The notes beneath the pieces were generated by a model. The model had not been told where the DNA came from and did no database searches. It saw only the letters and a program-made list of their open reading frames with translations. Shown here in pieces: positions 17,828 through 28,700 of a DNA stretch of 64,000 bases. The translations under genes and the position numbers were made by a program. The DNA lies in NCBI GenBank assembly GCA_015233565.1, contig JADFXM010000007.1, forward strand, positions 62,001-126,000, written 5' to 3'. Position 1 is the first letter of the stretch. Each line of letters opens with the position of its first letter. Source of the stretch: Candidatus Rifleibacteriota bacterium (lineage in GTDB: Bacteria; Muiribacteriota; Ozemobacteria; Ozemobacterales; Ozemobacteraceae).

Positions 17828-19096
17828 TTATTGTAAAGCACCCAGAATTTCAGTTATATTCTTTGAAGCGTTATCAAGTCCACCGGTAGTATCTTCAACT
17901 GCGGTTTTCCAATAGTTCTGTCCACCGACTTTGAAATTGTATTTGTCAGAAATTCCATCGCATCTTCTTCTAAGAATGTCGATATTTTCTCTGGTTTTTT
18001 TGTTCAATTTCCAATAGAAGTCGGTCCACATTCTGCGGCTAACATCTGAACACAAATCAGCTACGCGGCAGAGATATGTATTGGTTCTGCACCAGAAGGA
18101 CCATCCACCGTCGCCTTTTTCAACTGTCTGGCCGGTAAGATAAACTTGAAGAGCTTGCAATTCAGCTTTAACAACACAAGGAACTACTGTTTTGGAGAGA
18201 GAAGATTTCGGGAACACTCTCTTCCAAAGTTTCTGGCCATCTCGGACTCCTCTTTCGATTTCTCTGAGGTCTTTTGCTGATTCCCAGGAGATTTTTGCGA
18301 TGTCTTTTGCGGCTTTTGACCATCTGTCGTCCTTGGAGTTGGCGAACCCGGTTACGGTATCGAGATTATTTGTAACTTGAGTAATAGCTGCCTTGATCAT
18401 GGGGTTTAGTTTTTCACCATTTTCGGTGATGACACTCTTTAAAATATCAACTGAAAGTTTGGCTTGAATTGAGAGCATTTGAACGGTTCTTTTCCAATAA
18501 GCATAGTCGCCCATACCGGTCGATGCCTGATGGTCGAGAGCTCTTTCAACTACTTCCAATTTGGCATTTACAAGTGCTACTAGATCTTGCTCAGGATCAC
18601 ATTGCCCGCCACCTTGCTGACCCTGGTCGCCCTGACCACTGTCGCCGCCGCCTTGATCGCCTTTGCCCATGGAGCTTTCGTCTTTCTGAACTTTCTGGAA
18701 GTTAGAAATGGTTTTGGCTTTTCTTTCCATCCAGGCGCGATATTCTTCCATTACGTCACAAACCTTTTTTGAAGGTTTAATTTCAGCTTTAAATTTTTCT
18801 TCCTGTTGGGGCATATCTTGAGAAACTTGCCCCTGCTGATTGTTTTGCCCTACTTGGGAATTCTGCCCTTGATCACATTGACCACCCTGGTTATTTTGCC
18901 CTTGATCGGATTGACCTTGTTGGTTGTTTTGTCCTTGATCGCACTGGCCACCTTTAAATGTTTTGGCTAGTTTGCCGGCTTTTCCGGTTTGATCACTCTG
19001 GTCGTTGTGAAACCAGGAACCTGCACTAACAGGTAACACAATCGTTAGCGCTGCTAAAATCATTACAGCAATTAAACTTTTTATCCGGGAATTCAT
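17828..19096 (-). CDS. Gln/Asn/Gly-rich secreted protein
   Basis: A 422-residue protein with a signal peptide (MNSRIKSLIAVMILAALTIVLPVSAG). Residues about 48-92 are short imperfect repeats of the type GQCDQGQNNQ / GQSDQGQNNQ, and residues about 150-170 are a second Gly/Gln-rich linker (GDQGGGDSGQGDQGQ). The remaining about 250 residues are helical with scattered Trp and conserved-looking Cys (ALVNAKLEVVERALDHQ, KDRWSKAAKDIAKISWESAKDL, FYWKLNKKTRENIDIL). No family is recognised. Repeats of this kind are common in envelope or matrix-associated proteins. A terminator follows the gene directly. Confidence 0.75.
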   Translation of the reverse strand: MNSRIKSLIAVMILAALTIVLPVSAGSWFHNDQSDQTGKAGKLAKTFKGGQCDQGQNNQQGQSDQGQNNQGGQCDQGQNSQVGQNNQQGQVSQDMPQQEEKFKAEIKPSKKVCDVMEEYRAWMERKAKTISNFQKVQKDESSMGKGDQGGGDSGQGDQGQQGGGQCDPEQDLVALVNAKLEVVERALDHQASTGMGDYAYWKRTVQMLSIQAKLSVDILKSVITENGEKLNPMIKAAITQVTNNLDTVTGFANSKDDRWSKAAKDIAKISWESAKDLREIERGVRDGQKLWKRVFPKSSLSKTVVPCVVKAELQALQVYLTGQTVEKGDGGWSFWCRTNTYLCRVADLCSDVSRRMWTDFYWKLNKKTRENIDILRRRCDGISDKYNFKVGGQNYWKTAVEDTTGGLDNASKNITEILGALQ

Positions 19097-19210
19097 GCTT
19101 TACCTCCAAAATAAATTTGATAATATTATTAATCTAATGAATTTTTTTCAATCCGTCAAGTATTTGATGATTTCTTTGATTTAATTTGTACATTTAAATT
19201 TTTTTTTTAT

Positions 19211-21763
19211 TTAATCTACCGTTATTGACTTACTAACGTTTTTGGGTGCATCAGGATGAACGCCGTGATTTTCGATTTCGATTTTATCCAGAAATTCCAT
19301 TTTTCTTTGGCTCATATTGAAAGCTAATAGCTGAAGAGCCGTTGTGATGGAAAAAATAGGCAGTATTTGATGATCTGTTCGAGGCAAAGTAATGTATCCA
19401 TACCTGTATTTTCGCCCATTTTGAGGATCTTTGGAAATCGCTTCGCGCAATGCGTCATTGTCCTCCGCTATCAAGAAAACATCTGAACCGCGTATTTTAT
19501 GGGTGTTGATTTGGGAAATCGTTAAATTGACGTCTTTCTCACCCGGACAAGTAATGAAAAGCAATGGATAGTTATTGTACAGACTTTCAAAAAAGTTATT
19601 TTCGGAAAACATTTTTTTGAAAAGGCTCAACTCCTGATCATTCAAACCGGAGGGGGCGGTATCCCCAAATGCCCATTCTGCAGCAGATTTGAACAATCTT
19701 GCTACTGCTTCCCCGCTTAAATTCCTCCCTTGGGGATCGTTCAATATTCCTGAGAGAGCACCCCCGAACTTGCCAAGCAAAATCCGCATTGAATCAACCC
19801 CAAAAATGGTATTTATTCCGAGTATTGTGTTTGGGCCATGTTTGAATTCGGAGCTTTCAAAACCTTCCGTGTGATTCAGTACTATTTCCCGAATTTTCAG
19901 AGCCCCTTCTTTGGCCACTCCGAAAATTCGGGTTGCAAGGATATGAATACTGGGTTTCAGAAAAATGTTTTCTGAAATCTCTTCTATTTCTTTCCTATTT
20001 GCTTTAATAGTTCTTTCAATTAACCCGGGAATCTTGTTCAGGTCTTCTATGTTGTTCAAAAAGCGATTTCGGTTTTTGGAAAGATGTTCGTCCAGCTTTA
20101 TTGCCAGAATGTAGAGTACCAGCAATTGATTCATGAAACTTTTTGTTGCCGGAACTGCTATCTCCGGGCCGCAAAACAGCGGGATCGTAAGATCGCATTT
20201 TTCAAGCGCGAGCGTGGAATTAGTGTTGTTGAGGACGCAAATTCTTTTGACGTTCTTATGTTCAGCTATTACAAAATTGAAAATATCGATGAGATCTTTT
20301 GTCTCCCCGCTTTGACTGATTCCGATTATTACATCATTTGCCTTAAGTGATTTACTGCATTGTCCTCGGAATTCTCCCGGCAGCAGGGAAATTGTACTTA
20401 TTCCTGCTATCTCGTTGAACATGATTGTGGCTGTTTTAGCTGCATGAAAGGAAGAACCGCAGGCAATAATATAAATTGTACCGCCTGCCTGAGTTGCTTT
20501 ATTAATGATTGAAACGAATCTTCTAAGGCGGATTTCGATTTCGTTGACTGTTTCAAGGTCAAATAATCCATCGATCAGGGAAACCAGGCTTGAATTACAA
20601 ATCGATTCATTCTTGGAAATATCCAGAAGGTCTTTTAAAAAAGAGGAATAACTGGAAGAAAGAGGTAAGTTGAGATTTCCTGAATTTGATTCTTTTGTAA
20701 TAGTTTTCAGGGGATCAAGCAAAGTCGATTGCCAGAAATTTTCACTTCGACATTTCAATTCTTCCTGATCAGTGATTTTGGCCATCTGAATTACAGAAGC
20801 TTTTATTTCTGAAAAAGCCGAATTTAGGGTTTTAGCATGCTTCTTCAGAAATTTTACATTTGAATTTCCCCCTGTAAATAATTCTATCACTCTTTGGGAG
20901 CTTTGAATCTGGTTGAATATCTCCTGTTCCATGAAGTATTTGAACGCTGGATTTAGTTTTGTTTCTTCAACTTTCAAAAGGCTTCTTTGAAGTTCATGCT
21001 TAATTTTTTTTCCATTTTTCAAATCATATAGTGAAAAATCCGAATGATTGAAAAGTGCAAACTCATTTTCCTTTATTGGAACCAGGATTTTGGTCAGCTG
21101 TAATACTGACGCTAAATCTGAGGAAGCAATGAAAAAATCTCCGCCGTTGGGATCGTTTCCTTTTCCAATGTAAAGACTGCTGCCTGCTTTGATTGCAACA
21201 AGGTATCGGGTTTTGGGGTCAACCACCACTGCTGCGAAGGATCCCGTAATTTTGGATGTGGCTGTAATTGTGGCCTCTTTCAACGCTTCAATTCTAACTT
21301 TCGGGTCTTCCTGATTTTTCCCTTCCAGATTTTTTGAGAAATAATGTTCAATCGTGTGAACGACCATCTCGCCATCGTTTTCGCTGATAACCGAATGACC
21401 CTCTGATTGCAACCAATCTTTTAATTGGAGACAATTGGTAACATTCCCGTTGTGTGCGCCATAAACATGGATCTTGCATCTGACTTCGTGAGGCTGGGCA
21501 TTTTCCTTGGTCACTGCCCCAAAGGTTGCCCATCGAACCTGTCCACAAAAGGTATGGCCACTTAATCGGTTAATTCCAAGCTTATATGCAATCTGGCTTG
21601 GAGCTCCAACATCCTTCAAAAGAGTGGTTTGATTGGCTTCGTTTTGAATAATCGCGCCAGTCGAATCATAACCCCTGTATTCAAGCATCTTTAAAAGTCG
21701 ACAGGCGGTTTCACCCAGGCTGGCAACTTCCTTCTCATACTTCAATCCAATTACGCCGCACAT
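19211..21763 (-). CDS. glmS: Oversized glutamine--fructose-6-phosphate aminotransferase (GlmS-like)
   Basis: An 850-residue enzyme expected to make glucosamine-6-phosphate for the cell wall. The start is set at MCGVIGL (21763), since Cys2 must become the N-terminal nucleophile after Met removal; a GGAGA lies upstream. The glutaminase domain (about 1-245) shows EYRGYDSTG, GQVRWATFG and HNGNVTN. SIS1 shows CGSSFHAA, ISQSGETKD and EIAVPATKSF. SIS2 shows EGALKIREIVLNHTEGF and FKHGPN, and the tail DAPKNVSKSITVD matches the family C-terminus. Usual length is about 610 residues. The excess is an insertion of about 110 residues between glutaminase and SIS1 and another of about 95 residues after the HGP motif of SIS2. 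Confidence 0.88.
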   Translation of the reverse strand: MCGVIGLKYEKEVASLGETACRLLKMLEYRGYDSTGAIIQNEANQTTLLKDVGAPSQIAYKLGINRLSGHTFCGQVRWATFGAVTKENAQPHEVRCKIHVYGAHNGNVTNCLQLKDWLQSEGHSVISENDGEMVVHTIEHYFSKNLEGKNQEDPKVRIEALKEATITATSKITGSFAAVVVDPKTRYLVAIKAGSSLYIGKGNDPNGGDFFIASSDLASVLQLTKILVPIKENEFALFNHSDFSLYDLKNGKKIKHELQRSLLKVEETKLNPAFKYFMEQEIFNQIQSSQRVIELFTGGNSNVKFLKKHAKTLNSAFSEIKASVIQMAKITDQEELKCRSENFWQSTLLDPLKTITKESNSGNLNLPLSSSYSSFLKDLLDISKNESICNSSLVSLIDGLFDLETVNEIEIRLRRFVSIINKATQAGGTIYIIACGSSFHAAKTATIMFNEIAGISTISLLPGEFRGQCSKSLKANDVIIGISQSGETKDLIDIFNFVIAEHKNVKRICVLNNTNSTLALEKCDLTIPLFCGPEIAVPATKSFMNQLLVLYILAIKLDEHLSKNRNRFLNNIEDLNKIPGLIERTIKANRKEIEEISENIFLKPSIHILATRIFGVAKEGALKIREIVLNHTEGFESSEFKHGPNTILGINTIFGVDSMRILLGKFGGALSGILNDPQGRNLSGEAVARLFKSAAEWAFGDTAPSGLNDQELSLFKKMFSENNFFESLYNNYPLLFITCPGEKDVNLTISQINTHKIRGSDVFLIAEDNDALREAISKDPQNGRKYRYGYITLPRTDHQILPIFSITTALQLLAFNMSQRKMEFLDKIEIENHGVHPDAPKNVSKSITVD

Positions 21764-21901
21764 TTCATCTTCTCCATTTTGATCATTCTTTCCTGAATTT
21801 TTTTTTTGGAAATTTTCAGAAAGCATTTTAACCGAATGGAGAGGAACTTGCAAAGTAAAGCTGATTTTCTAAAATTTGGTTGTTAAGCCTGGTTTTTCCT
21901 T

Positions 21902-23611
21902 TTATGTTGACGTTGAAGTTGAAAAATTGCTGACTGAAAAGGGAAGAGAATATAGTTTTATACAACTTTTTGAGATGTTTCCGATTCTTTGGAATTCCCT
22001 GTTGATGGTTTTTCCCAGCCCGTCTACTATGCCGCATTGCAAAAGTGAAACCAGATCAAGGTTAGTAACCATACTTTGATATCGTTCAGGTTTATCGGAG
22101 CGCAGCAGGATGCTCCCGGAGATTCTTTCAGGGAGCTCAAAAAGCACGTAATTTCTAAGGTGCTTGAATATTATTTCGTCCAGATCAAGCGACTCATCTA
22201 ATTCTGTAATTACACCCATGAGAGTGAAAAAACTTTTTCTGAACCAGAGAAGTTCTCCAGGAAAGGCGCATCCTTCCAGCGAAAGGGAGTCAATCACCGA
22301 CATTGTTTTTTCCATAAGAAATGAATTGGCGGGGAATTTGTTTAGGGTATCCAAAATCTTTTCTTCAATGAATGGAAGGCGTTTCAATGGCTCTTTCGAC
22401 AAAGTAAGTACAGCTCCACTTATTCGGTTGTGGTTTGACGTTACAATTCCAAGAGCGATTTGAAGGATATTGATTCTTTGAAGTTTCGTTAAACTGCCGG
22501 TTTGACTCCAGTCCAGGATGCGAATTCGCTTTCCATTTTCTGACTTCTCGACAAAAATGTTCCCGGCATGGGGGTCTCCATGAAAAATAACTGATTTTTC
22601 AGAGGAAAAAAGCACTTTTCCGAATAAATTCCAGTATAATTCTTCAGCAAATCTGGATGCTTCGAACGTATCAAGTGTTGCTCGTGAAATTTTCTCTCCA
22701 TTGACTCTTTCCATCGCTGTTACTTTTTCTGTGGAAAAATGTAATACACCCGGGACTCCAATTTTTGATTGGTTTTGGAAGATGTTTTTTGCGGCTCTTA
22801 AATTTTTTTGCTCTTGCAAAAGATTAATTTCCGCCTTTAACGAGTCTTTAATTTCGTCGAATACATCCCGATATTTGAAGTTTTTTAAAGGATATTTTTC
22901 CCGATTTTTATCGAAATAATCAGATAGATCATCTATTATCTTTATTTCCTCATTAAGATTCAGCTCGACATCCGGCTTAACTATTTTAAAAACACCACTT
23001 GAAAAATCAGGACTGTTCAATTTTCGATATTTAAACCCGGTTACCACTCCAACACTGGCTTCTGCGAGTGGCTGATCATCAACTAAAATCTCGTAAATCC
23101 CATTTTGTTCTTTGCGGATTTCCGCAATAACCGAATCAATAATTTCGAATTTTTCGGGAATCATGCTTTCCAGCTTAATAAGCCATTTTTTAAAGGATGT
23201 GTCAATATTCTTATTTCTTGCAATGATTTGTCCCAGTTTGTGAAGAGTGGGGAGGGCCGCAGCAATAGCTAACAACCTCTCTCCCGGTTCAGTGTCCTTA
23301 GGTAGTAAAATTTGTTTTACTAATAGCTTCTTCAGCCTTCCTTCAGAGATCCGTTTCAAAAGAAAGCTAATTCCGTCCACAACAATTGTTCGGAAGTCAG
23401 AATACACATCCGGAATCAGGGCTTTTATATCTGCCAGTTCCACTAATTCCCGGGAAAGTTGTTCTCTGAATGGATCAAGATACTGACTGGCAATAAGTTT
23501 GGATAGAAAATCCTTTTTTTCGGAAAGCTCCATATTTGTTAATTCAGGGTAAAACACGGAAATTGTGTCCAACCGGTCTCGTGTGGGAATTGAAAGAAGC
23601 ATGTTGATCAC
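21902..23611 (-). CDS. ABC1/AarF (UbiB)-family kinase-like protein
   Basis: A protein of about 569 residues of the ABC1 atypical kinase family. It has the KxGQ motif in TLHKLGQIIARN, a degenerate Ala-rich loop AEASVGVV in place of AAASIGQV, VFKIVKPDVE with the probable nucleotide Lys, ERVNGEKI, the catalytic FHGDPHAGN and ILDWSQTGSL replacing DFG. Relatives support quinone synthesis or lipid homeostasis at membranes. The start is chosen as GTG at 23611, because GGGAGG lies seven bases upstream. A TTG at 23626 overlaps that ribosome site, and the ATG at 23602 is too far from it. It lacks the usual C-terminal membrane helices. Confidence 0.87.
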   Translation of the reverse strand: MINMLLSIPTRDRLDTISVFYPELTNMELSEKKDFLSKLIASQYLDPFREQLSRELVELADIKALIPDVYSDFRTIVVDGISFLLKRISEGRLKKLLVKQILLPKDTEPGERLLAIAAALPTLHKLGQIIARNKNIDTSFKKWLIKLESMIPEKFEIIDSVIAEIRKEQNGIYEILVDDQPLAEASVGVVTGFKYRKLNSPDFSSGVFKIVKPDVELNLNEEIKIIDDLSDYFDKNREKYPLKNFKYRDVFDEIKDSLKAEINLLQEQKNLRAAKNIFQNQSKIGVPGVLHFSTEKVTAMERVNGEKISRATLDTFEASRFAEELYWNLFGKVLFSSEKSVIFHGDPHAGNIFVEKSENGKRIRILDWSQTGSLTKLQRINILQIALGIVTSNHNRISGAVLTLSKEPLKRLPFIEEKILDTLNKFPANSFLMEKTMSVIDSLSLEGCAFPGELLWFRKSFFTLMGVITELDESLDLDEIIFKHLRNYVLFELPERISGSILLRSDKPERYQSMVTNLDLVSLLQCGIVDGLGKTINREFQRIGNISKSCIKLYSLPFSVSNFSTSTST

Positions 23612-23710
23612 AAAACTACCTCCCAATCTGGGCCATCAAAAGTATAATTCCAATAGAAGATTACATTATAAACTAAAGTTGATTATTTTGCAATGCAATA
23701 TTTTAGCAAG

Positions 23711-23875
23711 CAGCAACAAGGAGTAAACTTCAGATCAAAATATAGTTTTTAAGCTAATTTTTGAAAATTTAAACTCAAAATAGCGCGAATAATATTTTTG
23801 TGAACTGTATTTTGAAAACTTGAAAGGTGGTGAAATCTGGCAATTACTCTTCACTTGTATTTACCCTCTTCGCTG
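23711..23875. repeat. Family D MITE-like element, copy 3 (reverse, diverged)
   Basis: The element starts CAGCAACAAGGAGTAAA and ends TTTACCCTCTTCGCTG, so its termini are those of family D although its interior is much diverged. It is flanked by the perfect 9-bp direct repeat TTTAGCAAG (23702-23710 and 23876-23884). This is the cleanest target duplication of the family. It lies in the gap between the ABC1 gene and ackA; the rest of that gap shows no gene. Confidence 0.85.
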
Positions 23876-24261
23876 TTTAGCAAGAACTAGCGCGGCTTTA
23901 ATCTCTATGGTTTTATTTAAATTGCTTTGAAGTCGCTCAAAACTTGATTTCATAGTGATTTGCTGCCTTTCAGTGTGATTTTCTTTGAATCGCGTTGTAA
24001 TTAGCATCATGTGCAATTTTAAAGGGGTTAAGTGAGACTGTGGAGTTATTAAAATATAGAGCTGCTGTAGCAGGTTTTATGAAAACGAAACTTGACATTT
24101 GGTCTGAAAATGTTGCGCTGCAAATTAAAGAAATTTGGCGGTAGTTATTGTTCTAAAGAGCTATTTTTAAAAACTAGCAGCTTGTAAAAGTTTTTTTTTG
24201 CAAAAATGACTTGACTTGTACCTTGACTCATTATATCTTTAAAAAGCCAGGAGGTGACCAG

Positions 24262-25527
24262 ATGCAGGATTTTCAAAATTCCCCGGAATTCAAGAATATT
24301 TTGGTTTTAAATTGCGGAAGTTCCTCGTTAAAATATGAAGTATACAAAATGCCGCACCGGCAAAGCCTCGGAAAAGGATTAATTGAACGAATTGGTGAAA
24401 AATTCGGGAAATTGATCCAAAATGCTCCGAAAGGGGACATTATTGTCGAACAGCCTATTCCCAGCCATGGAATTGCAATGGAATTGATGGCTAAAGCTTT
24501 AACTGACCCAGACAATGGAATCATTAAAAATTTGGACGAAATAGCTGGAGTTGGTCATAGAGTGGTTCACGGTGGAGAAAAATACGCTTCATCTGTAATA
24601 ATAGATGATGATGTAATAAAAGCGGTTGAAGAAAATATTGAACTAGCCCCCCTTCATAATCCCCCAAACCTTGTCGGAATAATGGAAGCCAAAAAGTTTT
24701 TTCCCGGTTTGAAACAAGTAGGGGTTTTTGATACTGCTTTTCATCAAACAATGCCTCCTTCTGCCTACCTTTACGGTATTCCAAGAGAGTTTTATGACAA
24801 GTATAGGATAAGGCGTTATGGTTTCCATGGAACAAGCCACCGATACGTTTCCGCCAGAGCCATGGAACTATTGAAAAGATTCCCTGAAAATACTAATGTC
24901 ATTACATGCCACCTTGGGAACGGCGCATCAGTAACAGCAATTGAAGCTGGTAAGTCAATTGACACTTCGATGGGTTTCACTCCTCTCGAAGGAGTCATGA
25001 TGGGCACTAGAAGCGGTGATATTGACCCCGCGATTATCCCTTTTCTCGAAGAAAGAGGGTATTCCTCAAAGGAAGTTCTGAACATTTTAAATAAGAAAAG
25101 TGGATTACTAGGACTTTCTGGAATTTCAAACGATTTGCGGGATATAGAGAAAGCTGCTGAAGAAGGCAATCAGAGAGCAATCGAAAGCCTGGACGTCTAT
25201 GCTGTAAAAGTTCGGAAATATATTGCTGCTTATTGTGCTGACCTGGTAAGAGTTGATGCGATTATATTCACTGGCGGAATTGGGCAGCATGGTTATAAAA
25301 TGCGTGAACGTATCTGTCATCGCCTCGAACACATCGGCATTGTAATGGATTACGAAGCGAATCGCCATAACAAATCCAGTGAGGGGCCGGTCTCCATGAG
25401 ATACTCTCCAACTACTATATTGGTAATCCCTACAAATGAAGAACTCCAGATTGCCATGGATGTTTTTCAGTTGATTTTCCAATTTCCCGAGACCCCCCGA
25501 AGAAGGTCAGGAGACGTATTTATTTAA
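24262..25527 (+). CDS. ackA: Acetate kinase
   Basis: A 421-residue enzyme that interconverts acetyl phosphate and acetate with ATP in fermentation. The motifs are ILVLNCGSSSLKYEVY (phosphate-binding start), GHRVVHGG, FDTAFHQTMP, RRYGFHGTSHRYV, CHLGNGASVTAI, DTSMGFTPLEGVMMGTRSGD and IIFTGGIGQHG, all intact. The ATG at 24262 follows AGGAGGTGA at five bases; an in-frame upstream ATG at 24211 lacks this. No pta gene is adjacent, so the phosphotransacetylase must be elsewhere. The C-terminal tail ends in an Arg-rich extension. Confidence 0.97.
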   Translation: MQDFQNSPEFKNILVLNCGSSSLKYEVYKMPHRQSLGKGLIERIGEKFGKLIQNAPKGDIIVEQPIPSHGIAMELMAKALTDPDNGIIKNLDEIAGVGHRVVHGGEKYASSVIIDDDVIKAVEENIELAPLHNPPNLVGIMEAKKFFPGLKQVGVFDTAFHQTMPPSAYLYGIPREFYDKYRIRRYGFHGTSHRYVSARAMELLKRFPENTNVITCHLGNGASVTAIEAGKSIDTSMGFTPLEGVMMGTRSGDIDPAIIPFLEERGYSSKEVLNILNKKSGLLGLSGISNDLRDIEKAAEEGNQRAIESLDVYAVKVRKYIAAYCADLVRVDAIIFTGGIGQHGYKMRERICHRLEHIGIVMDYEANRHNKSSEGPVSMRYSPTTILVIPTNEELQIAMDVFQLIFQFPETPRRRSGDVFI

Positions 25528-25561
25528 CATGTTTTGATCTTAAGACTAGCAGATAGAGAAG

Positions 25562-25614
25562 AGTGGGCGACGATAGCGAATCTGAAAAATGCGCTTAAGC
25601 CCACTTTTTTTTTT
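25562..25614 (+). terminator. Intrinsic terminator after ackA
   Basis: The stem AGTGGGC / GCCCACT encloses a smaller AGCG/CGCT pair and is followed by a run of ten T. It lies 35 bases after the ackA stop codon. Confidence 0.88.
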
Positions 25615-25762
25615 CAAAAATTCATGCGCGAAAATCTGATGAAGAAGTTGTTAACTACCAACTTCCTGGCGATTTTTTGATTTCCATTTTGAATTTATGG
25701 TATTTTGTAGTTGATACAATCTTTGTTTATATTAGGACAATAGTTTTTTTGAAGGATAAAAA

Positions 25763-28700
25763 ATGTTAAAAGGGAAATTCTTGTCGAATTGGAAAGTTGG
25801 ACATCGTTTGTTATTCGGTTTTGGCGTCAAAATTTTTTTTATTTTATTACTAGGAATATTTGCTCAACAGGAAATAAATAAACAGTCTGAAATAATTGAC
25901 CAATTCTACTTGCATCCCTTCCTCGTCACGAAATCAATCTCTGAGGTAAAATTGGATATAGGACGAATTACGAGGAATATTAGAAATTTCTTTTTGTATG
26001 GCTCTCCACATCCAGGAGTTGAGGCTCTTGAGCAAAAAGTATTTGACGATGAACTCAAACTTGAGATTTCCTTAAATGTTGTACGTGACAGATTTCTTGG
26101 TGACCCAAAAGAGGTGAAGGATGTTGATTTGGTCTTCCAGGATTCCAAAAAAGTCATAGATGAAGTATTCAAGGAAATAAAAGCAGGCGAGTTTGAAAAA
26201 GCTAAAGCTTTTTTTGGGGAGCAAGAGAATCGCTTTTTTCAGAATTTTGAAAAAGAAGTGCAAGATATTTCTGATTTTGCGGAGAAGAAAACAGAATCAT
26301 TTCGGTTGGAAAGCGTTAAAGCTGTTGAGCATTCCAGGAATTTAATGAATTCGTTATTGATTGGAATAGTACTTCTAGGGTTGCTAATTACATGGTTGAT
26401 TACGCAAAGCATTGCTAAACCAATAGAATCCATTTGTCGCCATGCTCTTGAAATAGCTTCCGGAGCTCAAACTGATGAAATTATAGAAAATCGGAAAGAT
26501 GAGATCGGGGATTTGTTGATTTCTTTGAATCAGATAATAAAAGCTGATAATCAAATGATTGAGCAAACAAGAGAAATTGCGGCGGGAAATTTTGCTTTTC
26601 CTGTGGCAACTCGAAGCGAGAAAGATGAAATAGGAAAATCCATTAAAAAAATGACGGAGTTTTTGAAAAAGGCCAAGGATGAGAGCGATCAGAGAATTTG
26701 GGAAATTTCAGGTAAAAATAGATTATCAGAGCTGTTGTTTGGGGAAACAAAAGAGTCGGAGATAGGAAAAAAAGTAGTAAGTTTTTTTTGCGACTACACT
26801 GGAGCAAAGATTGGGGCGATCTATATTTTCGATAATTCCCTAAAAAAATTAGTGTTAAAGGGAGGAGTGGCTCTCCCTGAAAATCGGGAAATAGGACAAG
26901 AAGTCCCAATAGGCCAAGGATTGGTTGGTGAGACTGAAATAGCAAAAAAGAGCCTTCTTTTCGAGAATATTCCGGTTGATTACCTCAAAGTCTATTCTGC
27001 AACCGGGGAAGCTTCTCCGCAATCTCTTCTGATGGTTCCCTTCCTATTTAAAGGCGAATTGAAGGGAATTTTGGAGTTAGGATATTTTAAAAGAGATTTA
27101 AAATTGGAAGCAAAATTTCTCGAGAGTTGTTCTGATATACTTTCAACTGCAATTCAAGATGCCCAATACCGGGAAAAACTGGAGAAACTCCTTAATAATG
27201 TTCAAAAGCAAGCAGCTCAACTTGCGGTACAACAAAACGAGCTTCAATTACAACAGAACGAACTACAACAAACCAATGAAGAGCTTGAGCAAAACAGCGA
27301 AGAATTACGTGTTTCCAATGAAAAGCTTATTTTACAACAAAAAGAGTTGGCTCAAAGTAATGAAGAATTGAGGTTGAGTGGTGAGCTGCTTGAAAAGCAA
27401 AAAGGTGCAGTTTGCGAAAGAAATATCGAATTGGAAAATATACGTTATGCCATGGAACAAAAAGCTCTTGAACTTAACAAGGCGAACAGGTACAAATCAG
27501 AGTTTCTTACTAAAATGTCTCATGAGCTTCGAACTCCCCTGAACAGCATAATGGTTCTTTCCCGTTTGTTGGTTGATAATTTCGATGGAAAACTTCCCCC
27601 ATCAGATCTTGAATCACTTGTAATTATTAATAAAAGCGGCAATGATTTGCTTAACTTGATAAATGATATTCTTGATTTGGCAAAAATTGAAGCGGGAAAG
27701 ATCCCATTGGACATTTCTCTTGTAACCCCCCAGGAACTTGCACAATCGGTGAAATCGGCTTTCCAACCGCTTTTTGAAGAGAAAAAGCTTGAATTTGAAA
27801 TTAAAATTGATGAAAATTTCCCAAAAACAATTAAAACCGATGGACGAAGGCTGGAACAAATTGTTAGAAATTTCCTATCGAATGCCTATAAGTTCACTGA
27901 ATCAGGGAAAGTTGCATTACATTTTTATGTCCCTGATATGAAATCTTCAGATTCCTCTAAAATTTTTGGAAACAAGGTTGAGATTTCGGTTTCCGATTCA
28001 GGAATCGGAATACCCCTCGATAAACATGCAAAAGTTTTTGAGGTTTTCGAGCAACTTGATTCAGGGATAGGCCGAAAATATGGTGGTAGTGGGCTGGGGC
28101 TTTCAATCTGCCGGGAACTTGCCGCTCTTTTGGGAGGAGAAATAAAACTCGAAAGTACACCTGGCATTGGGTCACGATTCATTCTGATAATTCCTGAGGA
28201 ATTTTCCGAAAGAAAGACTGAAATCCTTCCCATTCAGGTTTCAGAAAAAAGAGATCCCCTGAAAAATTCACAGGTTGCAACGTTGCAGCAACATTCTGCC
28301 TCTCAAATACACCAGGAACCTTTCCCGGATGATCGCAATTCACTCAGAAAAAGTGAAAAAAGAATTCTTCTGATTGAAGACGATGCAAATTTTGCGCGGG
28401 TTCTTCTGAAATTATGTAAAGAACGTGGATTCCAAACAATTGTTGCTCTCCACGGTGAAGAAGGGTTGGTTCTGACGGAAAAATATCTTCCTGACGCAAT
28501 CATTCTTGATTTGATCCTCCCTGGAATCAGTGGAATGGAAGTTTTGGCGAAGTTGAAGGAAAGCGAGTCACTGAGGCATATCCCAGTACATGTTATTTCC
28601 GGAAGCGAAATAGTAATGGAAGCGCTTCTCCATGGGGCAATCGGTTGTTTAAAGAAGCCGGTTAAAAAGGAAGAACTCGATGAAAGTTTTTTTAAGATCG

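Noticed and set aside
21764-21853. N-terminal extension of 30 residues on GlmS
   Set aside because: The family requires Cys directly after the initiator Met as the catalytic N-terminus. The extension would block it.
21764-21901. glmS-type ribozyme or riboswitch leader
   Set aside because: The leader before glmS is short and partly filled by the neighbouring ABC1 gene. No conserved ribozyme core could be recognised.
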